A DNA stretch of 24,663 nucleotides, taken from the NCBI GenBank assembly GCA_021776195.1, contig JAJFGK010000007.1:1-24663 (forward strand), in the 5' to 3' direction. The stretch is from Kiloniellaceae bacterium. Its GTDB lineage: Bacteria; Pseudomonadota; Alphaproteobacteria; Kiloniellales; Kiloniellaceae. Position 1 is the stretch's first letter, and every line of letters begins with the position of its first letter. A program made the position numbers and the translations under genes. This document shows positions 7,337-15,009 of this stretch, in pieces. The notes under the pieces were generated by a model. It saw only the letters and a list, made by a program, of their open reading frames with translations, was not told the origin of the DNA and ran no database searches.

Positions 7337-7846
7337 ATGGGTTTGTTTTTCTTCGGCTCGCTGATGGACCTGGACCTGCTGCGCGTCGTGGTCGGGCACG
7401 ACTGTGCCGGCGTCTCCGCCCGGCCGGCCAGTCTTCGCGGCTACCGGACCAACCGGGTCAAGGACGACGACTACCCGGTGCTGGTCGCGCAGGACGACGG
7501 CATCGTGCAAGGCCGCCTGATCGAGGGGCTGGAGGCCGAGGATATCGCCCGCATCCGCTATTTCGAGGACGACGAGTACGCCTTGGAAACCGGTACGGTG
7601 GAGACCGCGGAGGGCCCGGTCGAGTGTCTTTTCTGCCTTGCCCGCGACGTCACCCAGGACTCCGGCGAGCCCTGGACAGCGTCCCTGCTGACCGGCGAGG
7701 CCCGCGAGCTCTTCTTGCTGATGACCGAAGAGCACATGGCCCACTACGGCCGCACGCCGATGGCAGAGGCCGCCGCCCAGTGGGACGAGTTTCGCGAACG
7801 GGCCCTGGCCCGGCTCGCGGCGCGGCGGCGCGACGGGTCCGGCTGA
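7337..7846 (+). CDS. Gamma-glutamylcyclotransferase-like (AIG2 family) protein
   Basis: A 169-residue protein starting MGLFFFGSLMDLDLL, the [Y/F]GSLM nucleotide-like loop that opens the GGCT/AIG2 fold. The conserved VQGRLIEGL (57-65) and the acidic stretch IRYFEDDEYAL (73-83) follow; the catalytic glutamate of the family is expected here (Glu77 or Glu80). Such enzymes release 5-oxoproline from gamma-glutamyl amines or peptides. ATG 7337 is chosen because the domain begins at once. An in-frame ATG at 7295 (183 aa) has a GGAAG about 9 nt upstream and is possible. It converges with the M24 hydrolase gene, with 13 nt between the stops. A GGT-like gene lies 3.4 kb away, but no operon link is visible. 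Confidence 0.8.
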   Translation: MGLFFFGSLMDLDLLRVVVGHDCAGVSARPASLRGYRTNRVKDDDYPVLVAQDDGIVQGRLIEGLEAEDIARIRYFEDDEYALETGTVETAEGPVECLFCLARDVTQDSGEPWTASLLTGEARELFLLMTEEHMAHYGRTPMAEAAAQWDEFRERALARLAARRRDGSG

Positions 7847-7859
7847 CCTCAGCGCCCGG

Positions 7860-9026
7860 TCACCAGAAGCGCAGCTGCGCGTCGGTCAGCTTTTCGGTTC
7901 CGCTCTCGGTGACCAGCACGGTCTCCTCGAAGTCGCCGGTAAAGCCATCCTGGTGCAGGGTCTTTTCGAAGTTCAGCACCATGCCGGGCTCGATCTCGGT
8001 GTCGTCGCCGGGCGACAGCCAGGGCGAGTCCCAGCCCAGGCCGATGCCGTGGCCGAGGCCGGAGAAGACACCGGTCTGGGGGAAGCCGAGGTCGGTCTGG
8101 CGCTGCCGCCCGGCCTCGGCCAGGTCGGCGGCGGTGGCGCCCGGCACGATGGCCGCGATGCCGGCCTCGACCACCTCGATGGCGCCCTCGAATAGGTCGA
8201 TCTGGCGATTGCTGGCGGGGCCGATGGCCTTGGAGCGCGAGACGTCGAAGACATAGCCGCCGACCACGCCCGAGATGCCGAGCCGGAGCCAGTGACCGGT
8301 CTCCAGCGGCGCTTGCGCGCCCCAGGTCGGGAAGTTCGACTTGACCAGCAGCGGGCTCGGTCCGCCGCGCCCCGAGGCCATGAAGGAGTTGTAGAGGGCG
8401 CCGCCCGCCTGGTTCAGGATTTGTTGGCCGGCGGCCACGACCGCGCCATGGGTGACGCCTTCCTCCGCCGCCGCCATCATCGCCTCGATGGTGCGCGAGC
8501 CGACTTGGGCCGAGTGGCGCAGCAGGTCGATCTCGCCCGGGCTCTTGATCGCCCGCTGGCCGCTCAGGATGCCTTGGGCATCGTGCCACTCGATCTCCGG
8601 CAGGGTGCTGGAGATGGCGCGAAAGCTGTTGGCCGGCAGCACGTCGCCGCCGACCAGGCCGATGGGACCCCGGGTCAGGCCGCGACGGCGCAGCGCCTTG
8701 ACGGTCTCTTCCAGCACCAGATCGCTATAGAGGAGCTGATGGTCGGGCAGGGCGATGGTGCCGTCGTTGGGCGAATCGATGACGAGCAGCGGATCGTCCT
8801 CGACCGGCAAGATCAAAAAGGCGTGGGCCCGCCCGCTCCACTGGCCCGGCAGGTCGGGGATAAAAGGGAAGGGCGTGTAGTAGTTGGCCAGGTAGAGCAC
8901 GTCGCCGTAGCGGTCCAGCGTGCCGCCGCCCCGGGCACAGACCAGCAGGCCGGCCAGCCCCCGGTCCTTGGCCGCGGCGACGGCGCGGCGGCGCCGGGTT
9001 TCGAACTCGTCGGGTGAAATGGTCAT
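7860..9026 (-). CDS. M24 family metallopeptidase-like (creatinase/prolidase fold) hydrolase
   Basis: A 388-residue protein with the creatinase-type N-terminal domain (about 1-155) and a pita-bread catalytic domain (about 160-388). Recognisable positions of the dinuclear site are Asp261 (in YVFDVSRS), His326 (GLGHGIGLGW), Glu354 (LNFEKTL) and Glu367 (DFEETVLV). The first Asp ligand, expected eleven residues before Asp261, is Gly250 (LRLGISG). It may therefore bind one metal or none, as creatinase does, and activity as an ordinary Xaa-Pro aminopeptidase is doubtful. SD AGGAAGGG lies about 10 nt before the ATG. It is divergent from the amidohydrolase over 124 nt. It may act on a small amide, betaine-like or dipeptide substrate (inference). 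Confidence 0.9.
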   Translation of the reverse strand: MTISPDEFETRRRRAVAAAKDRGLAGLLVCARGGGTLDRYGDVLYLANYYTPFPFIPDLPGQWSGRAHAFLILPVEDDPLLVIDSPNDGTIALPDHQLLYSDLVLEETVKALRRRGLTRGPIGLVGGDVLPANSFRAISSTLPEIEWHDAQGILSGQRAIKSPGEIDLLRHSAQVGSRTIEAMMAAAEEGVTHGAVVAAGQQILNQAGGALYNSFMASGRGGPSPLLVKSNFPTWGAQAPLETGHWLRLGISGVVGGYVFDVSRSKAIGPASNRQIDLFEGAIEVVEAGIAAIVPGATAADLAEAGRQRQTDLGFPQTGVFSGLGHGIGLGWDSPWLSPGDDTEIEPGMVLNFEKTLHQDGFTGDFEETVLVTESGTEKLTDAQLRFW

Positions 9027-9109
9027 GGCGGCGCGCCCTTCCTGAAAGTCTTGCTTCCCACCAATCTAATCCCTCTGGCGGCGAAAGGGTATGGCTCTTG
9101 CGGGCTATC

Positions 9110-9124
9110 CTTGGCGATGCCAAG
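9110..9124. promoter_or_regulatory. Dyad upstream of amidohydrolase gene
   Basis: CTTGGC-GAT-GCCAAG is a perfect 6-bp inverted repeat with a 3-nt centre, ending 26 nt before the amidohydrolase ATG in the divergent M24/amidohydrolase region. It may be an operator or a short hairpin in the 5' leader. No regulator gene is nearby. Confidence 0.3.
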
Positions 9125-9150
9125 ACTCTAGTCCAGGGAGGAACCGGATC

Positions 9151-10131
9151 ATGACCGTCATCGATGTCCACACCCACATGCTCGACAAGGAATGGCTGCG
9201 GCTGCTGAAGGAAAAGGGCGCGCCCTACGACGTGGCGCCGATCACCGCGGGGCTGGACGGCATCTACCGCGAAGGGGCGCTCTTCATGACCCCCATGCCG
9301 GGGCACTTCGACTATGACCTGCGGATCCAGGCGATGGATGCCGGCGGGGTCGATCTGGCCATCGTGTCGCTGACCTGTCCGAATGTCTTTTGGGGCGATG
9401 AGGCGGCCTCCAGCGAGGCGGCGCGCATCGTCAACGACTCCATGGCCGCCGCCCAGGTGACCTACCCCGATCGCATCCGCTGGCTCGCCTCGCTGCCCTG
9501 GGAGTATCCAGCCCGCGCGGTCGAGGAACTGGCCCGGGCCTGCGACGCCGGCGCTGTCGGGGTCATGGTGCTGGCCAACGTGGCCGGGCGTCACCTGACC
9601 GAAGAGGCCTTTCAGCCGATCTGGCAGGCGATCGACGACCGCGGCCTGCCGGTCCTGGTCCATCCCGCCGAGCCGCCCGGCACGCCGGCCATGGAGATGA
9701 CCAACTATTCCCTGGCCTCCACCGTCGGCTTCATGTTCGACACCACCCTGGCGATCACCCGCATGGTCTTCTCCGGCTTCCTCGACCGCTTTCCCAACCT
9801 GAAGGTCATCGCCGCCCACGCCGGTGCCACGGTGCCCTATCTGGCCGGGCGCATGGACCGCTCCTGGGAGATGACCATCCCCGGCAAGGCGGCGCTCTCG
9901 CGGCCGCCCTCCGAGTACCTGCGCAAGATCTACTACGACGCCGTCACCTACCAGCAAGAGGCCCTGGCGCTCTGCATCAACGTGGGCGGCGCCGACAAGG
10001 TCCTCTACGGCTCGGACTGGCCGCACGACATCGGCGACATGGAGGGCTGCCTGGCGCGGGTCGAGGCCTTGCCCGCCGACCAGCGCGCGGCGGTCAAGAA
10101 CGGCAACGCCCAGCGGATCTTCAAGCTCTAG
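9151..10131 (+). CDS. Amidohydrolase 2 (ACMSD-like) family metal-dependent hydrolase/decarboxylase
   Basis: A 326-residue TIM-barrel protein of the amidohydrolase-related family typified by 2-amino-3-carboxymuconate-6-semialdehyde decarboxylase. The metal ligands are visible: His7 and His9 (DVHTHM), His171 (VLVHPAEPPG), His223 (AAHAGATVPYLAGR) and Asp289 (VLYGSDWPHD). Members are decarboxylases or hydrolases of aromatic and enol acids; several act without oxygen on carboxylated ring-cleavage products. The start is firm: AGGGAGG lies 8 nt before the ATG, and the HxH motif follows immediately. It faces the HGGYW-type hydrolase convergently, with a palindromic element between them. Whether it takes part in tryptophan/kynurenine breakdown cannot be told. 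Confidence 0.93.
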   Translation: MTVIDVHTHMLDKEWLRLLKEKGAPYDVAPITAGLDGIYREGALFMTPMPGHFDYDLRIQAMDAGGVDLAIVSLTCPNVFWGDEAASSEAARIVNDSMAAAQVTYPDRIRWLASLPWEYPARAVEELARACDAGAVGVMVLANVAGRHLTEEAFQPIWQAIDDRGLPVLVHPAEPPGTPAMEMTNYSLASTVGFMFDTTLAITRMVFSGFLDRFPNLKVIAAHAGATVPYLAGRMDRSWEMTIPGKAALSRPPSEYLRKIYYDAVTYQQEALALCINVGGADKVLYGSDWPHDIGDMEGCLARVEALPADQRAAVKNGNAQRIFKL

Positions 10132-10159
10132 GGTGCGGAGCCAGCACGCATCCCAACGA

Positions 10160-10271
10160 TATCATCCCGGACAAGGCGCAGCCTTGAGCCGGGCTCTCGA
10201 AGGGACCGATGCCGCGGCCCGAGATTCCGGCTCGGTCCCCGGCTCGCCGCCGGGTCCCGTCCGGGATGATA
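10160..10271. repeat. REP/MITE-like palindromic element between convergent genes
   Basis: The 13-bp termini TATCATCCCGGAC (10160-10172) and GTCCGGGATGATA (10259-10271) are perfect inverted repeats bounding 112 bp. The interior is GC-rich with further dyads (for example GGGACC..GGTCCC). The element occupies nearly all of the 166-nt gap between the stops of the amidohydrolase and alpha/beta hydrolase genes, a position typical of dispersed extragenic palindromes. It could also act as a bidirectional terminator. It carries no coding potential. It differs in sequence from the elements at the window edges. Confidence 0.75.
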
Positions 10272-10297
10272 AATGAATCCCGACCCCGAACGCGGCC

Positions 10298-11170
10298 CTA
10301 TACCACCTGCGCCAGGACCCGGCGGAACAGCTCGCTCTCGCCGTCGGCCAGGCGGTTGACCACGTCGAAGTGGTCGACCTCGGGTTCGGTCCAGATCGAC
10401 ACCGAACAGCCCAGGCGCTTCCAGCGCGCCTCCAGCCATGCGGCCTGGTCGTGAAAGGCCTGGGTCTCGCCGCCGCCGACCACCAGCAGGACCTCGCCCT
10501 GACAGCGCGGCTGGTGGAACAGCGGACTCGCCGCCTCGGCCTCGCGCACGTCCATGGCGACCGCCTGGTTGAGCGAGGTGTGGCGCAGCGGCTCCAGGTC
10601 GTAGAGCCCGGAGATCGGCACCCCGCTGCGCACCAGGTTGGCGGGCAGGGCCGGATCGAGGGCCGGCCAGTCGGTCGTCAGCAGCAGGGCGGTCAGGTGG
10701 CCGCCGGCGGAATGGCCGGTCAGGTGGAGCGCCTCGCGGTCGAAGCCCAGGTCGCCGCTTTCCCGCCAGAGCCAAGTCAGGGCGCGGGCCACCTGGGGGG
10801 CGATGGCGCCGATCCTGACCGCCGGGCAGAGGTCGTAGTTGACCAGCGCCAGATTGATCCCCCGCTCGAGGAAGGCATCGGCGACGAAGGAATAGATCGT
10901 CTTGTCGCCGCGCTGCCAGTAGCCGCCGTGGATGTAGACCAGCAGGGGCCGCCCCGGGGTGCCGCAGTCGAAGTAGTCGAGCCGGTCGCGTTCGCCGGCC
11001 CCGTAGGCTAAATCCAGGCGACTGCCCTGCGCCGCGCGGCGGATGGCCGAGCGCGCCTCCCATTCGGCCGTCACGCTGTCCAGGTCGGGCCGCAGGGCGC
11101 GGAGGTTGTAGAGCGCCTCCTGGTCTGGGTCGATGGAGGGGAGATCGTCGGTGACGGAGTCGGCGGGCAT
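10298..11170 (-). CDS. Alpha/beta hydrolase, arylformamidase-like (HGGYW type)
   Basis: A 290-residue alpha/beta hydrolase. The oxyanion-hole motif HGGYW (81-85) and nucleophile elbow GHSAGGH (Ser154) are those of the hormone-sensitive-lipase/kynurenine formamidase group. The likely catalytic His is 267 (EVDHFDVV), and an acidic residue sits in the VGGGETQAF segment (Glu235). It would hydrolyse a small ester or formamide; N-formylkynurenine is one possibility but not shown. The ATG at 11170 has an ideal AAGGAGG 9 nt upstream, so in-frame starts further out are rejected. It is the second gene of a two-gene unit, beginning 28 nt after the GGT-like gene's stop. Confidence 0.92.
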   Translation of the reverse strand: MPADSVTDDLPSIDPDQEALYNLRALRPDLDSVTAEWEARSAIRRAAQGSRLDLAYGAGERDRLDYFDCGTPGRPLLVYIHGGYWQRGDKTIYSFVADAFLERGINLALVNYDLCPAVRIGAIAPQVARALTWLWRESGDLGFDREALHLTGHSAGGHLTALLLTTDWPALDPALPANLVRSGVPISGLYDLEPLRHTSLNQAVAMDVREAEAASPLFHQPRCQGEVLLVVGGGETQAFHDQAAWLEARWKRLGCSVSIWTEPEVDHFDVVNRLADGESELFRRVLAQVV

Positions 11171-11198
11171 GGGTGTGCCTCCTTCTTTTGTGCGGTAA

Positions 11199-12830
11199 TC
11201 AGACGGCCAGGGCCACACCGTCGTGGCCGGGATCGGCACCGCCAGTCAGCACATTGCCGCCTTCCCGGTCGGGGTCGATGCGGATGCCGTGCACCGCCCC
11301 GATGCCGAAGGTGAGCGGCGAGCGCAACACCTCGTAGCCTTGGGCGCGCAGGGGCTCGACCCGGTAGTCGGGAATACGGTTGGTGATGTCGATGGCATCG
11401 CTGGTCGCCGAGAAGCGCGGCGCCGAGACCGCCTCGACCATGGTCATGTCGAAATCGAGCACGTTGAGCAGGGCCTGCAGCACGCCCATGGCGATCTGGG
11501 TGCCGCCCGGCGCGCCAATCACCACGTGGGGCGAGCCGTTCTTGAAGACGATGGTCGGGCAGACCGAACTGAACCGGCTCTTGCCCGGCGCGATGGAGCC
11601 GGCCCGGCCGGGCCGCGGATCGAAGACCGCCATGCAGCCGTTGTACATGAACCCCAGACCGTCGCTGATGACCCCGGAGGGCATGCCCAGGGAGTGGGTC
11701 ATGGTGACGCAGTTGCCGGCCGCGTCGACCACGGCGACATGGGTCGTGTGCGGCGACTCGGCTGGGGTGTCGAGGCGTGCGACCCGCAGGCGCTCGCCAG
11801 CCTGAATGCGCCCCGCCAGATCGGCCGCGTAGCCCTTGCCGGTCAGCCTCTCGACCGGCACCTCGACGAAGGCCGGATCGCCCACATGGGCGTCCTTGTC
11901 GGCGGTGGCGGCCTTCATGGCCTCGGCCACCAGGCGGATGTACTCGGTCGTGTTGTGGCCGATCCCGGCGAGGTCGAAGTTCTCCAGGATGTTCAGCATC
12001 TCGACCAGCATGATCCCGCCGCCCGGCGGCAGGTTGGTGGCGATCTCGCAGTCCCGGTAGCTGCCGCGCAGCGGCTCGGTCCGGGTGGTCCGGTAGCCAG
12101 CCAGGTCGGCACGCGACAGGAGACCCCCGTTGGCCTTCATGTCGGCCTCGATCTCCTCGGCGATGGCGCCGCGATAGAAGACCTCGGCGCCCTCTTCGGC
12201 GACCCGCGCCAGGGTGCGCGCCAGATCGGGGTTCTCGACCCGCTCGCCGATCCGCTTGACGGTGCCGTCGCCGTTGAAATAGCAGTCCCGTCCGGTGGCC
12301 GAGAAGGCCAGGCGCTCGGTCACCGCGACCCGGCCCATGGCGGCGCCCTCGGTCCACCAGTAGTGCACGTGGGGCCGCACCAGGAAGCCGCGTTCGGCCT
12401 GCTCCACGGCGGGCGCGCAGATATCGGCCCAGTCCCAGGTGCCGTGGTCGCGCACCGCCTCCCAGTAGGCCAGCAGGCTGCCCGGGGTGGTGATCGACTG
12501 GTAGCCCAGATCGTTGACCCTATCGCGCAGGACAAAGCCGAAGCCGTCGCGGGCCTCGCCCTCGAGGCGGTCGAGCCACATGTCCGGGGTTGCCGCCAGG
12601 GGGGTCTTGCCGTGGAAGTCGATGCAGCCGTGGAAACCGCGTCCCGGCAGGTAGAGCTGGCAGCTGCCGAAGCCGGCGATACCGCACATCTGCGGGTCGA
12701 CCACGCCCTGGACCAACGCCGCCGCCATGGCCGCGTCGACCGCGTTGCCGCCGCGCTGCAGCACCCGCGCCCCGGCCTCGGCGGCCTCGGGCTGGGCCGC
12801 CACGATCATCGCATTTCCGGTCTCGGGCAT
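11199..12830 (-). CDS. Gamma-glutamyltransferase family Ntn-hydrolase
   Basis: A 543-residue autoprocessing N-terminal-nucleophile hydrolase. The conserved N-terminal GGNAVDAAMAAAL (28-40), the nucleophile site PHTTHVAVVD (Thr362 expected to start the small subunit), MTHSLGMPSG, SSVCPTIVF and the oxyanion GAPGG loop are present. No signal peptide is visible, so it is probably cytoplasmic, unlike classical periplasmic GGT. The usual D-x-R-E-x-A-P motif, whose Arg binds the gamma-glutamyl carboxylate, reads DFHGKTP (71-77), with His at the Arg position. The substrate may therefore not be gamma-glutamyl; related members act on oxamate or acyl side chains. SD GGAGAG lies about 8 nt before the ATG. 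It is the first gene of an operon with the HGGYW hydrolase. Confidence 0.93.
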   Translation of the reverse strand: MPETGNAMIVAAQPEAAEAGARVLQRGGNAVDAAMAAALVQGVVDPQMCGIAGFGSCQLYLPGRGFHGCIDFHGKTPLAATPDMWLDRLEGEARDGFGFVLRDRVNDLGYQSITTPGSLLAYWEAVRDHGTWDWADICAPAVEQAERGFLVRPHVHYWWTEGAAMGRVAVTERLAFSATGRDCYFNGDGTVKRIGERVENPDLARTLARVAEEGAEVFYRGAIAEEIEADMKANGGLLSRADLAGYRTTRTEPLRGSYRDCEIATNLPPGGGIMLVEMLNILENFDLAGIGHNTTEYIRLVAEAMKAATADKDAHVGDPAFVEVPVERLTGKGYAADLAGRIQAGERLRVARLDTPAESPHTTHVAVVDAAGNCVTMTHSLGMPSGVISDGLGFMYNGCMAVFDPRPGRAGSIAPGKSRFSSVCPTIVFKNGSPHVVIGAPGGTQIAMGVLQALLNVLDFDMTMVEAVSAPRFSATSDAIDITNRIPDYRVEPLRAQGYEVLRSPLTFGIGAVHGIRIDPDREGGNVLTGGADPGHDGVALAV

Positions 12831-12863
12831 GGCGGGGCCTCTCTCCAGTCGCGGGGTGCCGTT

Positions 12864-12925
12864 GTGACTGCGCCGGTGCGGTCACGCGGGTGCGGTCGCG
12901 TGACAGCATAGAGGCCCATGCTATG
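12864..12925. promoter_or_regulatory. Inverted repeats in divergent GGT-like/decarboxylase promoter
   Basis: In the 134-nt divergent spacer, GTCACGCG (12881-12888) and CGCGTGAC (12897-12904) form a perfect 8-bp inverted repeat with an 8-nt spacer. A further GTGAC half-site lies at 12864-12868. GGTGCGGTC occurs twice, 14 nt apart (12875, 12889). A second dyad, CATAG (12907-12911) with CTATG (12921-12925), lies closer to the decarboxylase. The arrangement fits an operator shared by both genes. The regulator is unknown and not encoded in the window. Confidence 0.5.
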
Positions 12926-12964
12926 GTCGGGAAACAGGTGAAAAGGCCCATGACAGGAGATTCC

Positions 12965-14353
12965 ATGGCAAGCGGACAAGCCGACCGATCGACGCTTTTG
13001 ACCAGCGCCGCCGGACTGGCGCTCGACTATCTCGAAACCCTGGACCAGCGCGGCGTCGCGCCCGCGCCGGCGGCGGTCGAGGCCTTGCGCGCCGTCCTGG
13101 CCGGGCCCTTGCCGGAAGCCGGCTCGGATGCCGCCGCCCTGCTGGACGACCTGGCCCGCCTGGGCGGCCCGGCAACCGTGGCCTCGGCCGGGGGGCGGTA
13201 CTTCGGTTTCGTGACCGGCGGTGCCCTGCCCGCCGCCCTGGCCGCCAGCTGGTTGGCCGGTGCCTGGGACCAGAACGGTTTCAGCCATGTCAGTTCGCCG
13301 GCCGCCCCGCTGTTCGAAGAGGCGGCCCTTGGCTGGCTGAAGCAGGTCTTGCGGCTTCCCGATGATGCCGCCGGTGCTCTCGTGACCGGCGCGACCTTGG
13401 CCAACTTCACCTGCCTCGCGGCGGCCCGCCACCGGGTCCTGGCGAGGGCGGGCTGGGACGTGGAGAGCCAGGGCCTCTTCGGCGCGCCGCCGATCACCCT
13501 CGTGGTGGGAGAGGAGGCGCACGGTTCGCTCATGAAGGTGCTGGCCCTGCTGGGCTTCGGCCGCGACCGGGTTCTGCGGGTGCCGGCCGACAGTCAGGGG
13601 CGGATGCGCACCGACGCCCTGCCGGATATTGGGGGGCCGGATCAAGTGGGCCCGGCAATCCTGTGCCTGCAGGCCGGCAATGTGAACTCCGGCGCCTTCG
13701 ACCCGGCCGAGCCGGTCATCGCCTGGGCGCGGCGGGCCGGTGCCTGGGTCCATGTCGATGGCGCCTTTGGCCTCTGGGCCGCAGCCTCGCCCGGCCACGC
13801 GGTTCTTTGCCGGGGCTTCGAGGCGGCGGACTCCTGGGCGACCGACGCACACAAATGGCTGAACGTGCCCTACGACTGCGGCGTTGCCCTGGTGCGCGAC
13901 GCCGAGGCGCTGCACAACGCCATGTCGATCAGCGGCGCCTACCTGTTGCAGGGCAAGCGCCGCGACCCCATCGATCTCTCGCCCGAATCGTCGCGCCGGG
14001 CCCGCGGGATCGAGGTCTGGGCCGCCCTGCGGTCGCTCGGGCGCCAGGGGCTGGCCGAGCTCGTCGCGCGCAATTGCCGGCAAGCCCGGCGCTTTGCCGA
14101 TGGACTGAGCGAGGTCGGCATCGCGGTCTTGAACGAGGTGGTCTTGAACCAGGTCGTGGTCGCCTTCGGCGACGACGCGCTCAGCGAACGGGTCATCGCC
14201 GCGGTCCAGCAGGACGGCGTCTGTTGGTGCGGCGGCACGACCTGGCAGGGCCGCAAGGCCATGCGGATATCGGTCTCCTCCTGGGCGACAAGTGACGAGG
14301 ATGTCGAGCGCAGCCTGGCCGCCATTGTCGCCGCCTACCAGCGAACGCCGTGA
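12965..14353 (+). CDS. Group II PLP-dependent amino acid decarboxylase
   Basis: A 462-residue fold-type I enzyme of the aromatic-L-amino-acid/glutamate/diaminobutyrate decarboxylase group. Visible cofactor residues are His186 (EEAHGSLMK), which stacks on the pyridoxal ring, Asp265 (HVDGAFG), which contacts the ring nitrogen, and Lys297 in TDAHKWLN, the Schiff-base lysine. FSHVSSPAA near residue 106 matches the substrate-side N-terminal segment of the family. Members decarboxylate amino acids to amines, and a few are aldehyde synthases; the substrate is not deducible. ATG 12965 has AGGAGA just upstream with 4 to 5 nt spacing. An in-frame ATG at 12950 lacks this. It is divergent from the GGT-like gene and convergent with the GST gene. 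Confidence 0.93.
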   Translation: MASGQADRSTLLTSAAGLALDYLETLDQRGVAPAPAAVEALRAVLAGPLPEAGSDAAALLDDLARLGGPATVASAGGRYFGFVTGGALPAALAASWLAGAWDQNGFSHVSSPAAPLFEEAALGWLKQVLRLPDDAAGALVTGATLANFTCLAAARHRVLARAGWDVESQGLFGAPPITLVVGEEAHGSLMKVLALLGFGRDRVLRVPADSQGRMRTDALPDIGGPDQVGPAILCLQAGNVNSGAFDPAEPVIAWARRAGAWVHVDGAFGLWAAASPGHAVLCRGFEAADSWATDAHKWLNVPYDCGVALVRDAEALHNAMSISGAYLLQGKRRDPIDLSPESSRRARGIEVWAALRSLGRQGLAELVARNCRQARRFADGLSEVGIAVLNEVVLNQVVVAFGDDALSERVIAAVQQDGVCWCGGTTWQGRKAMRISVSSWATSDEDVERSLAAIVAAYQRTP

Positions 14354-14366
14354 TCAATCTGTCCGA

Positions 14367-14999
14367 TCACTCCGGCCTGTAGCTTCGCTGGGTCAGCTCG
14401 TAAGGGTGCACCCAGCCGGGCAGCGCCGCGATCCGGCCCAGCCAGGCGCCGATGGCGGGATAGTCCCGCTTCCAGACGACGTTGAATTCTTTTTCGAAAA
14501 AGAGGTAACCGCAGAGCGAGAAGTCGGCGATGGTGGGGCGCGGCGCGGCCACGAACTGGCGGTCTGACAAGTGGGTGTTCAGCACCGCCAGCGCGGCTTG
14601 CGAGCGGGTGCGCAGCCAGTCGATCACCGGCCCCTCCTTGTCGTCGGTGAAGGTCAGCATGAAACGCAGGGTGGCCGTGTAGCTGGTGAGCTTGTGGTTG
14701 TCGAACAGGATCCAGCGCCAGATCTCCTGGCGCTCGGCCGGGTTGGCCGGCCCGTACTGGCCGAGCTGGGCAGCCAGGTAGTCGAGGATAATCCCGGACT
14801 GGGACAGGGTCCGGCCGTCATGTTCCAGGACCGGCACCTCGCCCATCACATTGACGGCGCGGTATTCCGGGGTTCGGGTCTCGCCCTTGAAGTAGTCGAC
14901 GAAGCGCTGCTCCCAGTCGGCCCCGCTGAGGGTCAGCATGAGGGCGGCCTTGTAGGCGTTGCCCGATTCGGCAAAGCAGTGCAGGCGGTACTCGGCCAT
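14367..14999 (-). CDS. Glutathione S-transferase family protein
   Basis: A 210-residue soluble GST. The thioredoxin-like N-terminal domain (1-80) has SGNAYKAAL (12-20) at the catalytic Ser/Tyr position. The cis-proline in GEVPVLEHDG (Pro56) and the glutathione gamma-glutamyl-binding pair Gln67-Ser68 in LSQSGIILDYLA are present. The helical C-terminal domain contains the folding motif APRPTIADFSLCGYLFF (147-163). SD AGGAGA lies 6 nt before the ATG. The start is only 10 nt after the stop of the GMC oxidoreductase, so the two are surely co-transcribed. It might detoxify an aldehyde or epoxide product of its partner, or isomerise an intermediate (inference). Confidence 0.94.
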   Translation of the reverse strand: MAEYRLHCFAESGNAYKAALMLTLSGADWEQRFVDYFKGETRTPEYRAVNVMGEVPVLEHDGRTLSQSGIILDYLAAQLGQYGPANPAERQEIWRWILFDNHKLTSYTATLRFMLTFTDDKEGPVIDWLRTRSQAALAVLNTHLSDRQFVAAPRPTIADFSLCGYLFFEKEFNVVWKRDYPAIGAWLGRIAALPGWVHPYELTQRSYRPE

Positions 15000-15009
15000 G
15001 GATGTTCTC

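Noticed and set aside
8725..10026. A 433-codon minus-strand frame spanning the M24 and amidohydrolase genes.
   Set aside because: It overlaps two clearly recognisable genes and their promoter region and shows no domain.
11223..12911. A 562-codon plus-strand frame opposite the GGT-like gene.
   Set aside because: Mirror frame of a recognised gene; composition is His/Gly/Asp/Val-rich without motifs.
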